Below are positions 1 through 8,773 of a stretch of DNA of 64,000 nucleotides, piece after piece. Origin of the DNA: Streptomyces sannanensis. Its GTDB lineage: Bacteria; Actinomycetota; Actinomycetes; Streptomycetales; Streptomycetaceae. The stretch is from assembly GCF_039536205.1 (NCBI RefSeq), contig NZ_BAAAYL010000004.1, positions 1-64,000 on the forward strand. The letters are read 5' to 3'. Positions within the stretch are counted from its first letter, which is position 1. Each line of letters starts with the position of its first letter. Under the pieces are notes generated by a model. That model ran no database searches. It was not told the origin of the DNA and worked only from the letters and a program-made list of their open reading frames with translations. The translations under genes were made by a program, and so were the position numbers.

Positions 1-15
1 CCGTCGGCTTGTTGC

Positions 16-540
16 TCAGTAGGCGGAGTTGACGTTGTCGATGGACCCGTAGCGGTGGGCGGCGTAGTTGGCGGCCGCGGTGATGTTGGCGACGGGGTTG
101 GTGATGTCGTGGGCGGTGCCGGCGACGTGGTAGGCGTTGAACGTCGGCTGGATGATCTGCAGCAGGCCCTTGGACGGAATGCCGTTCCGTGCGTTGATGT
201 CCCAGTTGTTCTGCGCGTTCGGGTTGCCGCCGGACTCACGCATGATGTTGCGGTGCAGACCCTCGTAGCTGCCGGGGATGCCCTTGGCCTTCATGATGGC
301 CAGCGCCTGCTTGATCCAGCCGTCGAGGTTGTTGCTGTAGCCCCGGCCGGCATGGTGCGCGGCGTGGCCGTTGTAAGCCGACGTCGTGACCAGGGAGGCG
401 CTCGCCGATGTCACCTCGGCGGCCTGCGCGGACGTCGACGTCAGTGTGAGAGCCGCTGCCGCGGCACCCGCGGTGGCGATACCGGCGACGGACAGCTTGC
501 GGAGGCGGGCGATGCGGCGGGTGCGGGTGTGCATGGTCAT
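16..540 (-). CDS. Secreted SLT-type transglycosylase-like protein
   Basis: This 174-residue protein has an arginine-rich N-terminus and a hydrophobic alanine-rich signal segment ending near ASAQAAE, so it is exported. The mature C-terminal part carries the soluble lytic transglycosylase fold signature: IMRESGGNPNAQN with the catalytic Glu, then GLLQIIQPTF and a late NYAAHRYG. The family cleaves peptidoglycan glycan strands. Length and layout match the small Streptomyces cell-wall hydrolases. GGAGAG lies about ten bases before the ATG; a second ATG two codons later is possible. The long structured leader upstream resembles a c-di-AMP riboswitch, the usual control for this class in Streptomyces. 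Confidence 0.88.
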   Translation of the reverse strand: MTMHTRTRRIARLRKLSVAGIATAGAAAAALTLTSTSAQAAEVTSASASLVTTSAYNGHAAHHAGRGYSNNLDGWIKQALAIMKAKGIPGSYEGLHRNIMRESGGNPNAQNNWDINARNGIPSKGLLQIIQPTFNAYHVAGTAHDITNPVANITAAANYAAHRYGSIDNVNSAY

Positions 541-555
541 GCGGAAGGAACTCTC

Positions 556-710
556 CAGTGGGGGACGTCGTGGGGTTGGCGTGCCGGTCTTGGTGCGCGG
601 CTTCGCGGAGCACGGCTCCGCGCTGCGGGCCGGGGTGAACGGATCTGGCGGATTCCGCCCGGCCCGGTCGTGGCTCCCAGCAACGACAGCAATGGTTAGC
701 GGTGGGCGGG
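556..710 (-). promoter_or_regulatory. Probable ydaO-type (c-di-AMP) riboswitch
   Basis: The leader of the SLT gene, read on the minus strand, contains in order GCTAACCATTGC, GGGAGCCACGACCGGGCC, a GGCGGAATCCG segment, a GC-rich stem, and ACCGGCACGCCAACCCC just before the ribosome site. This order resembles the ydaO/yuaA riboswitch found upstream of resuscitation-factor and SLT genes in Streptomyces (a GGGGGAGCCA-like motif, a GGTGAATCCG-like motif, then CGAACCCG..CAGCTAACC). Several conserved positions differ, so it may be divergent or decayed. The call was made by eye without a covariance model. Confidence 0.45.
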
Positions 711-1034
711 CCGGGGCGCAATGATGTGACGTACTACCCCACTACGGAGAAATGTCCAAAATGGGATGTTTTGGGATGTTTTTGTGCTGCTCGGAGGGCC
801 TTGGTTCTCCTACCCGCGTTAGGAAGTGACGTAGCTCCTATGGGTGGCATCACATCCCCGGGGCCGGATCGAGGATCTCCAGGGGGGTTGTGACGCGTGG
901 GAGGGGGGAGCCTGCAGCCCGTGTCCCATGGCCCGCACCGTCCCGCTCCGGCGCCCCGGACTGTGCGGCCGGGGGCCCGGCCACTGTGCCGCGGCCCATG
1001 AGGGCCCGCGCGGCGTATCGCCCGCCGCACGATG

Positions 1035-1386
1035 CACCGCCCACGCCGCGCCACGACGCCGCCTCCGGGCGGCCGCCACGCCCCTGCACTGGGCCCACAC
1101 CCGCGCCGACGGCCCTACGGCGGACGTCACTGGCACCCTCGGATGGGACCTCGACCTGATCGGCCCGGCCCCCGTAGCGACTGCCGACCTGGTCCATATC
1201 GCCGCCTCGGCCTATCTCGCCGATCGCACCGTCCGCCGTCCCCCCACCACTTTCGTCAGGAGGATCGAGCTCACCGCCCACGCGGTGAACCCCGAACCCG
1301 GGAACAGTCCTTGCGGACAACTCGTCGAAGAGCTGCTGCGCTGGCTCACCGTTGATGTGTGGCGGCTGCGCACCGCGGTGCTGTAG
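1035..1386 (+). pseudogene. Coding remnant resembling the N-terminus of QueC/QatC-like proteins
   Basis: The frame ending at the stop at 1386 has strong codon bias over about 115 residues and includes LGWDLDLIGP, DLVHIAASAYLADRT and EELLRWLTVDVWRL. These phrases recall the region preceding the ATPase domain in 7-cyano-7-deazaguanine synthase-like proteins such as QatC. No ATP-binding SGGxDS motif follows because IS630 sequence begins directly after the stop. The piece has lost its 3' part, and the start is not clear. The family link is from memory of similar sequences and is weak; the coding character is firmer. Confidence 0.3.
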
Positions 1387-1392
1387 TCGTAG

Positions 1393-1785
1393 TGGCTCAG
1401 GTGGATCAGTTCGATCCCATCCGTCAGATGGTCGATTTCACCGCGAAGGTGTTCACCAGCTTTCTGGACCGCCTCGCCCGCCAGGCCGGACGCAAGGACC
1501 ATGTGATCGTCGACCGGCACCCAGTGCGCCGCAGCAAGGCGGTCCGCGCCTGGCTGGCTGGGGGCCAACACCGACCGCCTCGAACTGCACCTGATGCCCG
1601 GATACAGCCCCGAACTCAACCCCGACGAGATCCTCAACGCCGACGTCAAACGCCACGTCCACGCCTCACGGGCCCGCTCGGCGGACGATCTCGCCCGCGA
1701 TACCCGCCGCTTCCTCCACCGCTGCCAGCCCCACATCGTCCGCGGCTACTTCCACGCCCGCCATGTTCGCTACACAATCCAGTAG
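1393..1785 (+). pseudogene. IS630-family transposase, 3' remnant, frameshifted
   Basis: Two consecutive frames give the C-terminal half of an IS630 DDE transposase. The first carries VDFTAKVFTSFLDRLA and DHVIVDRHPVRRSKAVRAWL. After a shift near 1560 the second carries LELHLMPGYSPELNPDE with the last catalytic Glu, ending ARHVRYTIQ. The N-terminal helix-turn-helix part is missing. The remnant abuts the QatC-like fragment on its left. Confidence 0.75.
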
Positions 1786-1899
1786 GAAACCGAATCGTTT
1801 CGTCTCAATACGAGATGCTTGCCGACGTTACATGCTGGAGCCTGGAGAACTCCCATCATCGCAGGTCGCAAGGCATCTCTTCGTTCTGCGGAACCTCCC

Positions 1900-2108
1900 C
1901 GGCAGCGTCACCCGGTGGATTCGGGCTCAGGGCTGCTGTTCCTGGTCTACCTGCCGGGCATCCTGCGGTCGGGGCGGCCGATCATCTGGCCGCGTCCGGG
2001 CAAGACCAACGGCCGTTCCTCACCCGCTGGCTGCTCGCCACGGCCGTCCTGTTCCTGGCCGGCGGCGCCGGCTGCGCGCTGCGCCGGTGGTGGGCACAGC
2101 GCCGGTAA
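1900..2108 (+). pseudogene. Membrane-protein coding remnant, unassigned
   Basis: Two adjoining frames look coding. One reads GLLFLVYLPGILRSGR. The other ends in a hydrophobic helix and basic tail, FLTRWLLATAVLFLAGG followed by RRWWAQRR and a stop at 2108. They probably derive from one membrane protein with an internal shift. No family is recognised. The remaining bases between the IS630 remnant and the subtilase show no convincing gene. Confidence 0.25.
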
Positions 2109-2285
2109 CCGGCCGCCCGCCCGGCACGCACCGTCCATGGCACGTCCGCCGGCGCTGCCACGTCACGGATCGCCCGGCCTCTGGTGCTTATTTCCAACGT
2201 AGACAGAAACGTTTCCGCCGACGCCTTGATCCGCTCCGGAAGGAGGAAATAGCATCCGGCGCAATCGATCTTGGAGGGGGTCGGA

Positions 2286-4502
2286 GTGTCGAACAGAAAA
2301 CGCGTGAAGCCGGCGCTGATCGCAGCGCTGATACCGATGGTGGTGGTCGGCGTCGCCGCGCAGCCGGCGATGGGGCAGGTGCCCGTGCCACCGCCGATCA
2401 AGACCTACGAGGGAGATCCCGGCCGGCTCGGCGACGCGGCGAGCTGGCGTACCCCTGAGTTCAACCGGGACGCCGGCCTGGTGTCAATGGGAGCCGAATT
2501 CGCCTACGCCGCCGGCTACTCCGGCACCGGGATGAACATCGGCGTCGTCGACTCGGGCGTCTTCGCCGGGCACGTCCGGGAGCACGGAAGCCTGGACACG
2601 AACTACGCGGTCGGGGACCGCTACTTCTCAGTGGAGGCCCAGGGCGGCCAGACGGGCCCCACGCCGGGATTCTACAACCCGGCGTTCAACGACAGCCACG
2701 GCACCCACGTCAGCGGGACCATCGGTGCGAGCCGCGACGGCGTCGGCGAGACGCAACCGGCCGGGCCGGATGCCAACATGCACGGCGTCGCGTTCAACAG
2801 CAACGTGTACATGGGCAACACCGGCAAGACGGACGGTGTGCTCTACGGTCTCCTGCCGGTGAACGCGACCGCCGCGCAGACGCCGGACGACGCCTACATC
2901 GGCAATGTCTACCGGACCGTGAACTCCGCCAAGACGGCGAACGGCGAGCCCATCAGGATCATCACCAGCAGTTGGGGCAGCCAGCCCAAAACGGAAAACT
3001 ACAACACGTATGACACGCCGCCCGGCAGCCCGGCGGGCTTCGGTCTGAACACGGCATGGCGCCTCTGGTCCACTCCGGACGGCGTCGTCGACGCGAACGG
3101 CAGCGCCGCCCACTGGCTGAACGGTGCCATCGAGGCCGCGCGTACCGGCACGGTCATCCAGTTCACCGCCGGTAACAGCGGCTACGTGAACCCGTCGCCG
3201 CGAGGCGCCGCGCCGTACTTCATGCCCGAGCTGGAGGGCAGCTGGTACACGACGTCGGGGATCAACCCCACCCTGGGGCGCACGTTCAACCCTGACGGCT
3301 CCGTCCTGGTCCCCGGCCAGCAGACGTTCAATCAGTGCGGCGTCGCGAAGTGGTCCTGCGTGACGGCGCCGGCCAACAGCATCAACAGCACGACTGTGTC
3401 GGTCGTCAACGGCGTGCCCGAGCCCCGTTACGGCAGTTCGTCGGGGACGTCGATGGCCGGCCCGCACTCGGCGGCGGCACTGTCGTTGATCATGCAGCGC
3501 TTCCCGTACATGACCAACGAGCAGGCGCTCTACACGATGTTCACCACCGGCCGACAGAACAATACGATCAGTGACGCGGCGGGCAACGCCGTGCTGAACC
3601 CCACCGGCGGCCAGATCGTGCGGGTGCCGGACAGCCGCAACGGCTGGGGCACGGTCAGTCTGCGGGAGGCCATGAACGGCCCGGGCCAGTTCCTGGGGCC
3701 GTTCGTCGTCGACACGCAGGGGCGCGACGACGTGTGGTCGAACGACATCTCGGACGTCGCGATCCGGGCCCGCCAGCAGGAGGACGCCGCCGAGGCGGCC
3801 GCCTGGGCGGCGACCAAGGCCGCCAAGGGCTGGACCGAGGGCCTGCCGGCCGACGCGAGCGACGCCGACAAGTCGGACTACGCCATCGGGGTCCGCCGTG
3901 AGCAGGCCCGCACGGCCCGCGCCTACGAGGGCAGCCTCACGAAGCGTGGCGCCGGCACCCTGTTCCTCACCGGCAGCGAGACCTGGCACGGGACGAGCAC
4001 CGTCCTCGACGGCAATCTCTCGGTCGTCGGCTCGCACGCGAGCGCTATCGACGTGCGCGGCGGAACGCTCGGCGGCAGCGGCACCGTGGGTGACAGCATC
4101 AACGTCAGCAGCGGCGTGCTGCGGCCCGGTCTCACGGCCGACGAGGCCGCGCAGATCACCGGCGCTTCCGGCGCCGTCGGCAATGTCCTGAACGTCGGCG
4201 GGAACGCGACCATCGGCAAGCAGGGTCGCGTTGCCGTCACGATCTCCGGCGACCGGGACTACACGAGCGTCCGGGCGGCGGGGAACCTGGTGCTGGACGG
4301 TGAGCTGGACCTGGACGTGCGGGGCAAGCTGACCCCGGGCACCGTGTTCACGATCATGAGCGGTAGTTCGATCAAGGGCGCCTTCCACGCACTGCCGGAG
4401 AACCGGGCCCTGAACGTGGACGGTTACCTGTTCCGGGTGTCCTACAAGAACAACAGCATGACGCTGACCTTCATGCACGCGGTGCCGAACAATGGGAAGT
4501 AA
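2286..4502 (+). CDS. Secreted S8 subtilase with autotransporter-type beta-helix tail
   Basis: GTG at 2286 is the preferred start because GGAGGGGG lies five bases before it. A signal peptide ends near PAMGQ. The subtilase triad is complete: Asp in IGVVDSGV (about residue 89), His in DSHGTHVSG (about 138) and Ser in SSGTSMAGPH (about 389). After a charged, helical linker rich in Ala and Glu comes about 200 residues typical of autotransporter-associated beta-strand repeats, with GAGTLFLTGSETWHGTSTV, GGTLGGSGTVGDSINVSSG and LRPGLTADE. In Gram-negative SphB1/AprE-like autotransporters this stalk precedes an outer-membrane barrel, which is absent here. The product is probably a released or wall-associated protease. 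A strong terminator follows. Confidence 0.88.
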   Translation: MSNRKRVKPALIAALIPMVVVGVAAQPAMGQVPVPPPIKTYEGDPGRLGDAASWRTPEFNRDAGLVSMGAEFAYAAGYSGTGMNIGVVDSGVFAGHVREHGSLDTNYAVGDRYFSVEAQGGQTGPTPGFYNPAFNDSHGTHVSGTIGASRDGVGETQPAGPDANMHGVAFNSNVYMGNTGKTDGVLYGLLPVNATAAQTPDDAYIGNVYRTVNSAKTANGEPIRIITSSWGSQPKTENYNTYDTPPGSPAGFGLNTAWRLWSTPDGVVDANGSAAHWLNGAIEAARTGTVIQFTAGNSGYVNPSPRGAAPYFMPELEGSWYTTSGINPTLGRTFNPDGSVLVPGQQTFNQCGVAKWSCVTAPANSINSTTVSVVNGVPEPRYGSSSGTSMAGPHSAAALSLIMQRFPYMTNEQALYTMFTTGRQNNTISDAAGNAVLNPTGGQIVRVPDSRNGWGTVSLREAMNGPGQFLGPFVVDTQGRDDVWSNDISDVAIRARQQEDAAEAAAWAATKAAKGWTEGLPADASDADKSDYAIGVRREQARTARAYEGSLTKRGAGTLFLTGSETWHGTSTVLDGNLSVVGSHASAIDVRGGTLGGSGTVGDSINVSSGVLRPGLTADEAAQITGASGAVGNVLNVGGNATIGKQGRVAVTISGDRDYTSVRAAGNLVLDGELDLDVRGKLTPGTVFTIMSGSSIKGAFHALPENRALNVDGYLFRVSYKNNSMTLTFMHAVPNNGK

Positions 4503-4569
4503 GCCGTGACCCGTTAGCTCAACTCGGCTTGACCACGGTCGAGCCGTGGTGAACGGGCAGAACAGGAAA

Positions 4570-4607
4570 GGTGGGCCGCGACGCCGATCTCGGCGTCGCG
4601 GCCCACC
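4570..4607 (+). terminator. Rho-independent-type hairpin after the subtilase
   Basis: A perfect 18-bp inverted repeat, beginning GGTGGGCCGCGACGCCGA, has a two-base spacer and lies about 65 bases after the subtilase stop. There is no clear T-run, as is usual for Streptomyces terminators. Confidence 0.75.
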
Positions 4608-4699
4608 GATTCACGTGGTCATCTGTTGTGACGGGGCGTCGACTCAGCCGCGCCGAACCCGTGTCGCTCGGCCTCTGACGGCCGACGGAGCACCGTCTA

Positions 4700-4879
4700 C
4701 CGGGCAGGCGCTGCACCGACGCGTTCGGGCGCGACTACGAGCGTATGCGGCCGGCCGGGGTCACGTTCGAAGAAGCGCCCCGGCGCGAGCCGTACGGCAC
4801 CGTTGCTGTCTTCCGGGATCTGTACAGGAACCGCTGGGTCTTGATCCAGCTGAACCGGACCGACGGCCCATCGCGGTGA
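4700..4879 (+). pseudogene. VOC/glyoxalase-family C-terminal remnant
   Basis: One frame reads DYERMRPAGVTFEEAPR, EPYGTVAVFRDLYRNRW and VLIQL before the stop at 4877. This is the characteristic last strand-helix module of vicinal-oxygen-chelate proteins, including the conserved Glu-Pro-Tyr-Gly and the final Asn-Arg-Trp turn. The first two thirds of the gene are missing, so it is not functional. No start codon or ribosome site is apparent. Confidence 0.65.
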
Positions 4880-4914
4880 CGCGGAGCGACAGGGCCGGTC
4901 ACGCTGCTCGCAGA

Positions 4915-5035
4915 GGGCGCCCGCCCCAGCGGATGCCCTTCTCACTGCGCACCCGGGCGCGTTCGCGCTGCTGGGCGGCCAGCACGTCGGGGTGCCGGGC
5001 GTTGGCGTTGCGCCAGCGCAGGTAGCGGGGGCGGT
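4915..5035 (-). pseudogene. IS630-type transposase C-terminal remnant
   Basis: Read on the minus strand the segment gives RYLRWRNANARHPDVLAAQ and a following GIRWGGR. It is the same C-terminal block seen again at 50535-50825. Only about 40 residues remain. Confidence 0.6.
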
Positions 5036-5065
5036 CAGCCGGCCGAAGCGCGACTCGACAGCCCG

Positions 5066-5114
5066 CCTCAGGGCAGCCCCGGAAGGCTAACAGCCGGCCG
5101 GGGCTGCCCTGAGG
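5066..5114 (-). terminator. Hairpin terminator after the DHFR-like gene
   Basis: CCTCAGGGCAGCCCCGG and its perfect reverse complement form a 17-bp stem around a 15-base loop, ending six bases beyond the stop codon of the minus-strand reductase gene. Confidence 0.75.
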
Positions 5115-5119
5115 ACCGG

Positions 5120-5764
5120 TCAGTTTCGCCAGAACAGGTGGTGCATCACACCGCTCGGGCTGGGCACGACCTCCAGGTGGAACCGGTTGAGTAGTTCATC
5201 GGGTGACTCCCAAAGTCGTACTCCGGACCCGAGCTTCACCGGCGAGACCGCCACATGCATGGTGTCGACCAGGTCCGCTTCGAGGAACTGCCGGATGGTG
5301 GTGGCCCCGCCGCCGAGTCGGACGTCCTTGCCCTGCGCTGCCTCCCGCGCCTGCTCGAGGACCGTTGCCGGGTCGCCGTCGACGAAGTGGAACGTGGTGT
5401 CGGAGAGCGTGAACGAAGGACGCTTGTGGTGGGTCATGACGAACACCGGGGTGCGGAACGGGGGCTCGTCACCCCACCAGCCGCGCCACTCATGGTTCTG
5501 CCAGGGCCCGCGCTGGGGCCCGAACTTGTTGCGGCCCATGATCTCGGCCCCGATGTCGCGCGCGTAGTCCCGCGTGAAGTAGTCGTCGAGGCCCCGGCTC
5601 CCCCCGGGATCCGTGCGCATGGGCCAGCTCGCCGTGGCGCCGGCCCATGCGAACAGCCTCTCGGGATTGACATGGCCGAACGGACTCTCGAAGCTCTGGT
5701 CCTCACCGGCACCGATGCCGTCACTCGAGACGTTGAAGTTCTGGACTCTCAATAGCTGACCCAC
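5120..5764 (-). CDS. DHFR/RibD C-terminal domain-type reductase
   Basis: This 214-residue protein belongs to the RibD C-terminal/dihydrofolate-reductase-like family, which binds NADPH. It begins LLRVQNFNVSSDG. It carries AEIMGRNKFGP, TPVFVMTHHKRPSF, KDVRLGGGATTIRQFLEADLVD with the nucleotide-binding Gly-Gly-Gly, and ends VMHHLFWR. Many stand-alone members have no proven substrate, so a folate or riboflavin role should not be assumed. GTG is the start, with GGAGG eight bases upstream. It is a single gene with its own terminator and no evident operon partner. Confidence 0.85.
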   Translation of the reverse strand: MGQLLRVQNFNVSSDGIGAGEDQSFESPFGHVNPERLFAWAGATASWPMRTDPGGSRGLDDYFTRDYARDIGAEIMGRNKFGPQRGPWQNHEWRGWWGDEPPFRTPVFVMTHHKRPSFTLSDTTFHFVDGDPATVLEQAREAAQGKDVRLGGGATTIRQFLEADLVDTMHVAVSPVKLGSGVRLWESPDELLNRFHLEVVPSPSGVMHHLFWRN

Positions 5765-5927
5765 GTGTTCCTCCAGTGTTGTCGGACAACGGTGGTGAGA
5801 CTCTCCGGGCCGGAAGAACTCATCGCTGCGTCCGTGACCGGTCAGAAACCGGGCTACCTGGACCGACCGGCAAATGGATCACTTGAGGCGGCGTGTGGTG
5901 GGGCGCCCGTCCCAGCGGTAGCGGGCG

Positions 5928-6176
5928 GTGGCTCGGCGGATCAGCACGCGGATGGCTGTGACCGTGTGGTGGCAGATCTCCGTACACAATGCTGTCGCCG
6001 GCGGCACGGTGATGATCCTGATACTGGCTTACGGCCAGGCGCTGCTCCCGGCAGCCGTGTTGGTCCTGGCCATCGGCTGGTCCCGCCGTGTACTGAAGGC
6101 GCACACCGTGGCTCAGCTCATCTGCGGAACCGCACTCGGCTCGACCGCCGCCCTGGCCTTCACCCTCCTCAGGTGA
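5928..6176 (+). pseudogene. PAP2-family phosphatase C-terminal remnant
   Basis: The frame contains WWQISVHNAVAGGTVMILIL, a hydrophobic helix, SRRVLKAHTVAQLICGTALG and a last membrane helix. These match the second half of membrane PAP2 phosphatases, where the two His residues contribute to the active site. An in-frame stop at 5919 and a coherent upstream stretch in another frame show that the N-terminal half is lost or frameshifted. Confidence 0.6.
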
Positions 6177-6259
6177 TCACCCTCGGGACCTGGCACCTGG
6201 ACATGGAACCGCCCGAACACGAGGCCGTCAGGCCTGCCGCTGGTTGCCTGAACGGCGGC

Positions 6260-6425
6260 TATGCGGTGAGATCGAGGAAGTCCGTGACGGCGTGAGCCTT
6301 GCGGTGAGCAACGGAGCTGTCTGCGCAGGTCCGCCAGGTTGCTGTTGCCGCGGGCGGAGTCCGTCCTGTCAGCTGCTCGATGGCCTGCTCGGCGACCTCG
6401 ACGGCGGCGTCCACGTCGACGACCT
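6260..6425 (-). pseudogene. Possible TPR-regulator C-terminal remnant
   Basis: The minus frame ending at the stop near 6259 reads DAAVEVAEQAIEQLTG then KAHAVTDFLDLTA, with good codon bias over about 50 residues. This is similar in style to the C-terminal tetratricopeptide tail of Streptomyces XRE regulators. An in-frame stop lies just upstream. The family call is tentative. The remaining bases from 6177 to 6805 show no other convincing gene. Confidence 0.25.
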
Positions 6426-6805
6426 ATGCGGACTCGTAACTGCAGAGGCCGGGTGTAAGCGTTCGCGGACCCGGAGTGCATCCGGCGGAGACGAGTGCCC
6501 TGGTATCGCGGCTTTGTCGGCAGGATGGCGTTCGGGGTGGCGTCACTGTGTCGTGCTCTGGATTCCCAGGACCTCGTAGAGGTGCTGGCCGGGGGCCCAC
6601 CGCTTCAGTTCAAGGCGTCCCATGAGGCCTGCAGCGGGCGGGCCTCATGTATGGCAGGAGCTCCCAGGAGGGGCCGGTTCGCGGGTCATTCACTCGTTCA
6701 CGTGAATCGGCCGATCGTATGACCGTGGGGCCTTCTTTGCTGGGTAACGTGCGTGCTCGACCGGCCCGGCTGGGCCGGTTCGGAGCGGGTCAGGGGGGTG
6801 CGGGG

Positions 6806-8638
6806 ATGACGGACAGTCCTTCGAACCAGGGCAGCGGGCTGTCACGGCGCAGGCTGCTCGCGTCGTCGGCCGCCGCGGGCGGCGCGGTCTGGTTGCTGCG
6901 CGGGCTGGTCCGGCCGGGCAGCGCCTACGCGGCCTCGGCACCGCCGCCGGGCTTCCCGGCCGGGATCGACGTTTATCAGCGCGCCTACGAGAACTGGGCC
7001 GGTGAAATTCGTACCGACCAGCTGTGGACGTGCGCGCCGCGTAACCCGCAGGAGGTGCTCGACGTCGTCAACTGGGCCTACGGCGCCGGCTGGACGGTAC
7101 GTGCGCAAGGGCAGCGGCATGGCTGGGCCCCCCTCACGGTGGCCGACGGCACACCCGCCGCGGCCCGGGTCGTCCTGCTGGACACCACCGCACACCTCAC
7201 CGCGATGTCGCTGGAGCAGCAGGCCGCCGACGGGTCGGCCGAAGTCCGGGTCCAGGCCGGTGCCTCGCTGGAGACGCTGCTCGCGTTTGCCGGCGCGGGC
7301 GGATACGGGGTCGCCTCCGCGCCGGCACCCGGCGCTCTCTCGGTTGGTGGCGCGCTTGCCATCGGCGCGCATGGCACGGCCATCCCCGCAGTCGGCGAAA
7401 ACCCGTCATCCGGCCACGGCTACGGCTCGCTGAGCAACCTGGTCACCGAGCTGACCGTGGTCGTCTGGGACGAGGACGCCGGCCGCTACGTTCTGCGGAC
7501 CGTCGGCCGAGCCGAGCCCGACTGCGATGCGCTCCTCACTCACCTCGGCCGCTCGCTCGTCACTGAGGCCGTTCTGCGGGTGGGCACCGACCGCAATCTA
7601 CGCTGCCAGTCCTTTCTGAACATCCCCGCCACCGAACTGTTCGCCGCCCCCGGTGCTCCGGCCGGCACCCGGACCCTCGCCGGCTTCGTGGACCGCACCG
7701 GCCGGGTGGAGGCGATCTGGTTCGCCTTCACCGACTACCCCTGGCTGAAGGTCTGGAGTGTCGCCCCGAAGCGGCCGCTCACCGCCCGCGCGGTCCACGA
7801 GCCGTACAACTACCCGTTCTCCGACTCCCTCCCCGAGCCGGTGGCCCGCCTGGCCGGGGATGTGGTCTCCGGAGCATGGGCGAGTGCGCCGCTCTTCGGG
7901 CAGGTCCAGTACCTGCTGACAAAGGTCGCGTTGACGGGCGACATCACCGACGTCCTGCTCTCGGGGACCCTCGTGCGGGACGTGCTGACCGGCGACGTTC
8001 TCACCCACCTACTGGCAGGCGGCCTGCGCTCGGACCTGTGGGGCGCCTCACGCAACCTGCTGCAGTACGTGCGGCCCACCACGCTGCGCGAGACCGCCAA
8101 CGGCTACGCCGTCCTCACCCGCCGCGCCGATCTGCAGTGGGTGGTCAGCCAGTTCGCCGGCTTCTACCGCACGCTGCTCGCGCAGTACGCGGCGCGCGGC
8201 GAGTACCCGGTCAACGGCCAGGTGGAGATCCGGGTGACTGGTCTGGAGGACCCGTTCGTGTGCGGTGTCCCGGGCGCGCGGCCCCCGCTGCTGTCCGCCC
8301 TGCGGCCGCGCCCCGACCGGCCGGACGTCGACACCGCCGTGTGGATCGACGTCCTCTCCCTGCCGACTACACCCGCCCTGCACCGCTTCTACCGCGACAT
8401 CGAGCAGTTCCTCCTGGCCCTGGACGGGGACCGAGCGACGGTTCGCGTGGAGTGGTCCAAGGGCTGGGCCTACAGCGACACCGCCGCGTGGTCCGACCCG
8501 GACGTCCTCACCCGCGCGATCCCCGCCAGCCAGCGCGCCGGGGGCGGCCCGGGCTGGGACGAGGCGGTCGCGGCTCTCGACCGGCTCGACCCCCACCGCG
8601 TGCTGTCCAGCCCGTTCCTCGACGCGCTGCTGCGCTGA
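6806..8638 (+). CDS. Tat-exported FAD oxidase, VAO-type cholesterol oxidase family
   Basis: The chosen ATG gives 610 residues beginning with a twin-arginine signal (LSRRRLLASSAAAGG). An FAD-binding PCMH domain follows (about residues 50-250). In it RAQGQRHGWAPLTV places a His where Brevibacterium type II cholesterol oxidase (BCO2, about 613 residues) attaches FAD covalently. VGGALAIGAHGTAIP is the second flavin loop. The C-terminal two thirds match the cholesterol-oxidase substrate-binding domain in length and style, including VEIRVTGLEDP and VRVEWSKGWAY. The likely reaction is oxidation of a sterol or similar alcohol with O2. Substrate is not provable from sequence. The gene stands alone. 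Confidence 0.82.
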   Translation: MTDSPSNQGSGLSRRRLLASSAAAGGAVWLLRGLVRPGSAYAASAPPPGFPAGIDVYQRAYENWAGEIRTDQLWTCAPRNPQEVLDVVNWAYGAGWTVRAQGQRHGWAPLTVADGTPAAARVVLLDTTAHLTAMSLEQQAADGSAEVRVQAGASLETLLAFAGAGGYGVASAPAPGALSVGGALAIGAHGTAIPAVGENPSSGHGYGSLSNLVTELTVVVWDEDAGRYVLRTVGRAEPDCDALLTHLGRSLVTEAVLRVGTDRNLRCQSFLNIPATELFAAPGAPAGTRTLAGFVDRTGRVEAIWFAFTDYPWLKVWSVAPKRPLTARAVHEPYNYPFSDSLPEPVARLAGDVVSGAWASAPLFGQVQYLLTKVALTGDITDVLLSGTLVRDVLTGDVLTHLLAGGLRSDLWGASRNLLQYVRPTTLRETANGYAVLTRRADLQWVVSQFAGFYRTLLAQYAARGEYPVNGQVEIRVTGLEDPFVCGVPGARPPLLSALRPRPDRPDVDTAVWIDVLSLPTTPALHRFYRDIEQFLLALDGDRATVRVEWSKGWAYSDTAAWSDPDVLTRAIPASQRAGGGPGWDEAVAALDRLDPHRVLSSPFLDALLR

Positions 8639-8773
8639 GCGGGTGGGAAGCCGAACTTCCGGCGCAACCCTTGACGTCCGGCGCGGTGACGGCCACCGGC
8701 GTCGGCGCCCCCTGCAACAGGCAGTCGTCTGGGTTCCGACTCGCTAGGCCAAGCCGTCATCAAGCCACGGGCG

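Noticed and set aside
2628..4478. 616-codon minus-strand open frame opposite the subtilase
   Set aside because: It is a GC-bias shadow: the residues are Arg/Val/Asp-rich without motifs, and the plus-strand subtilase has all family motifs.
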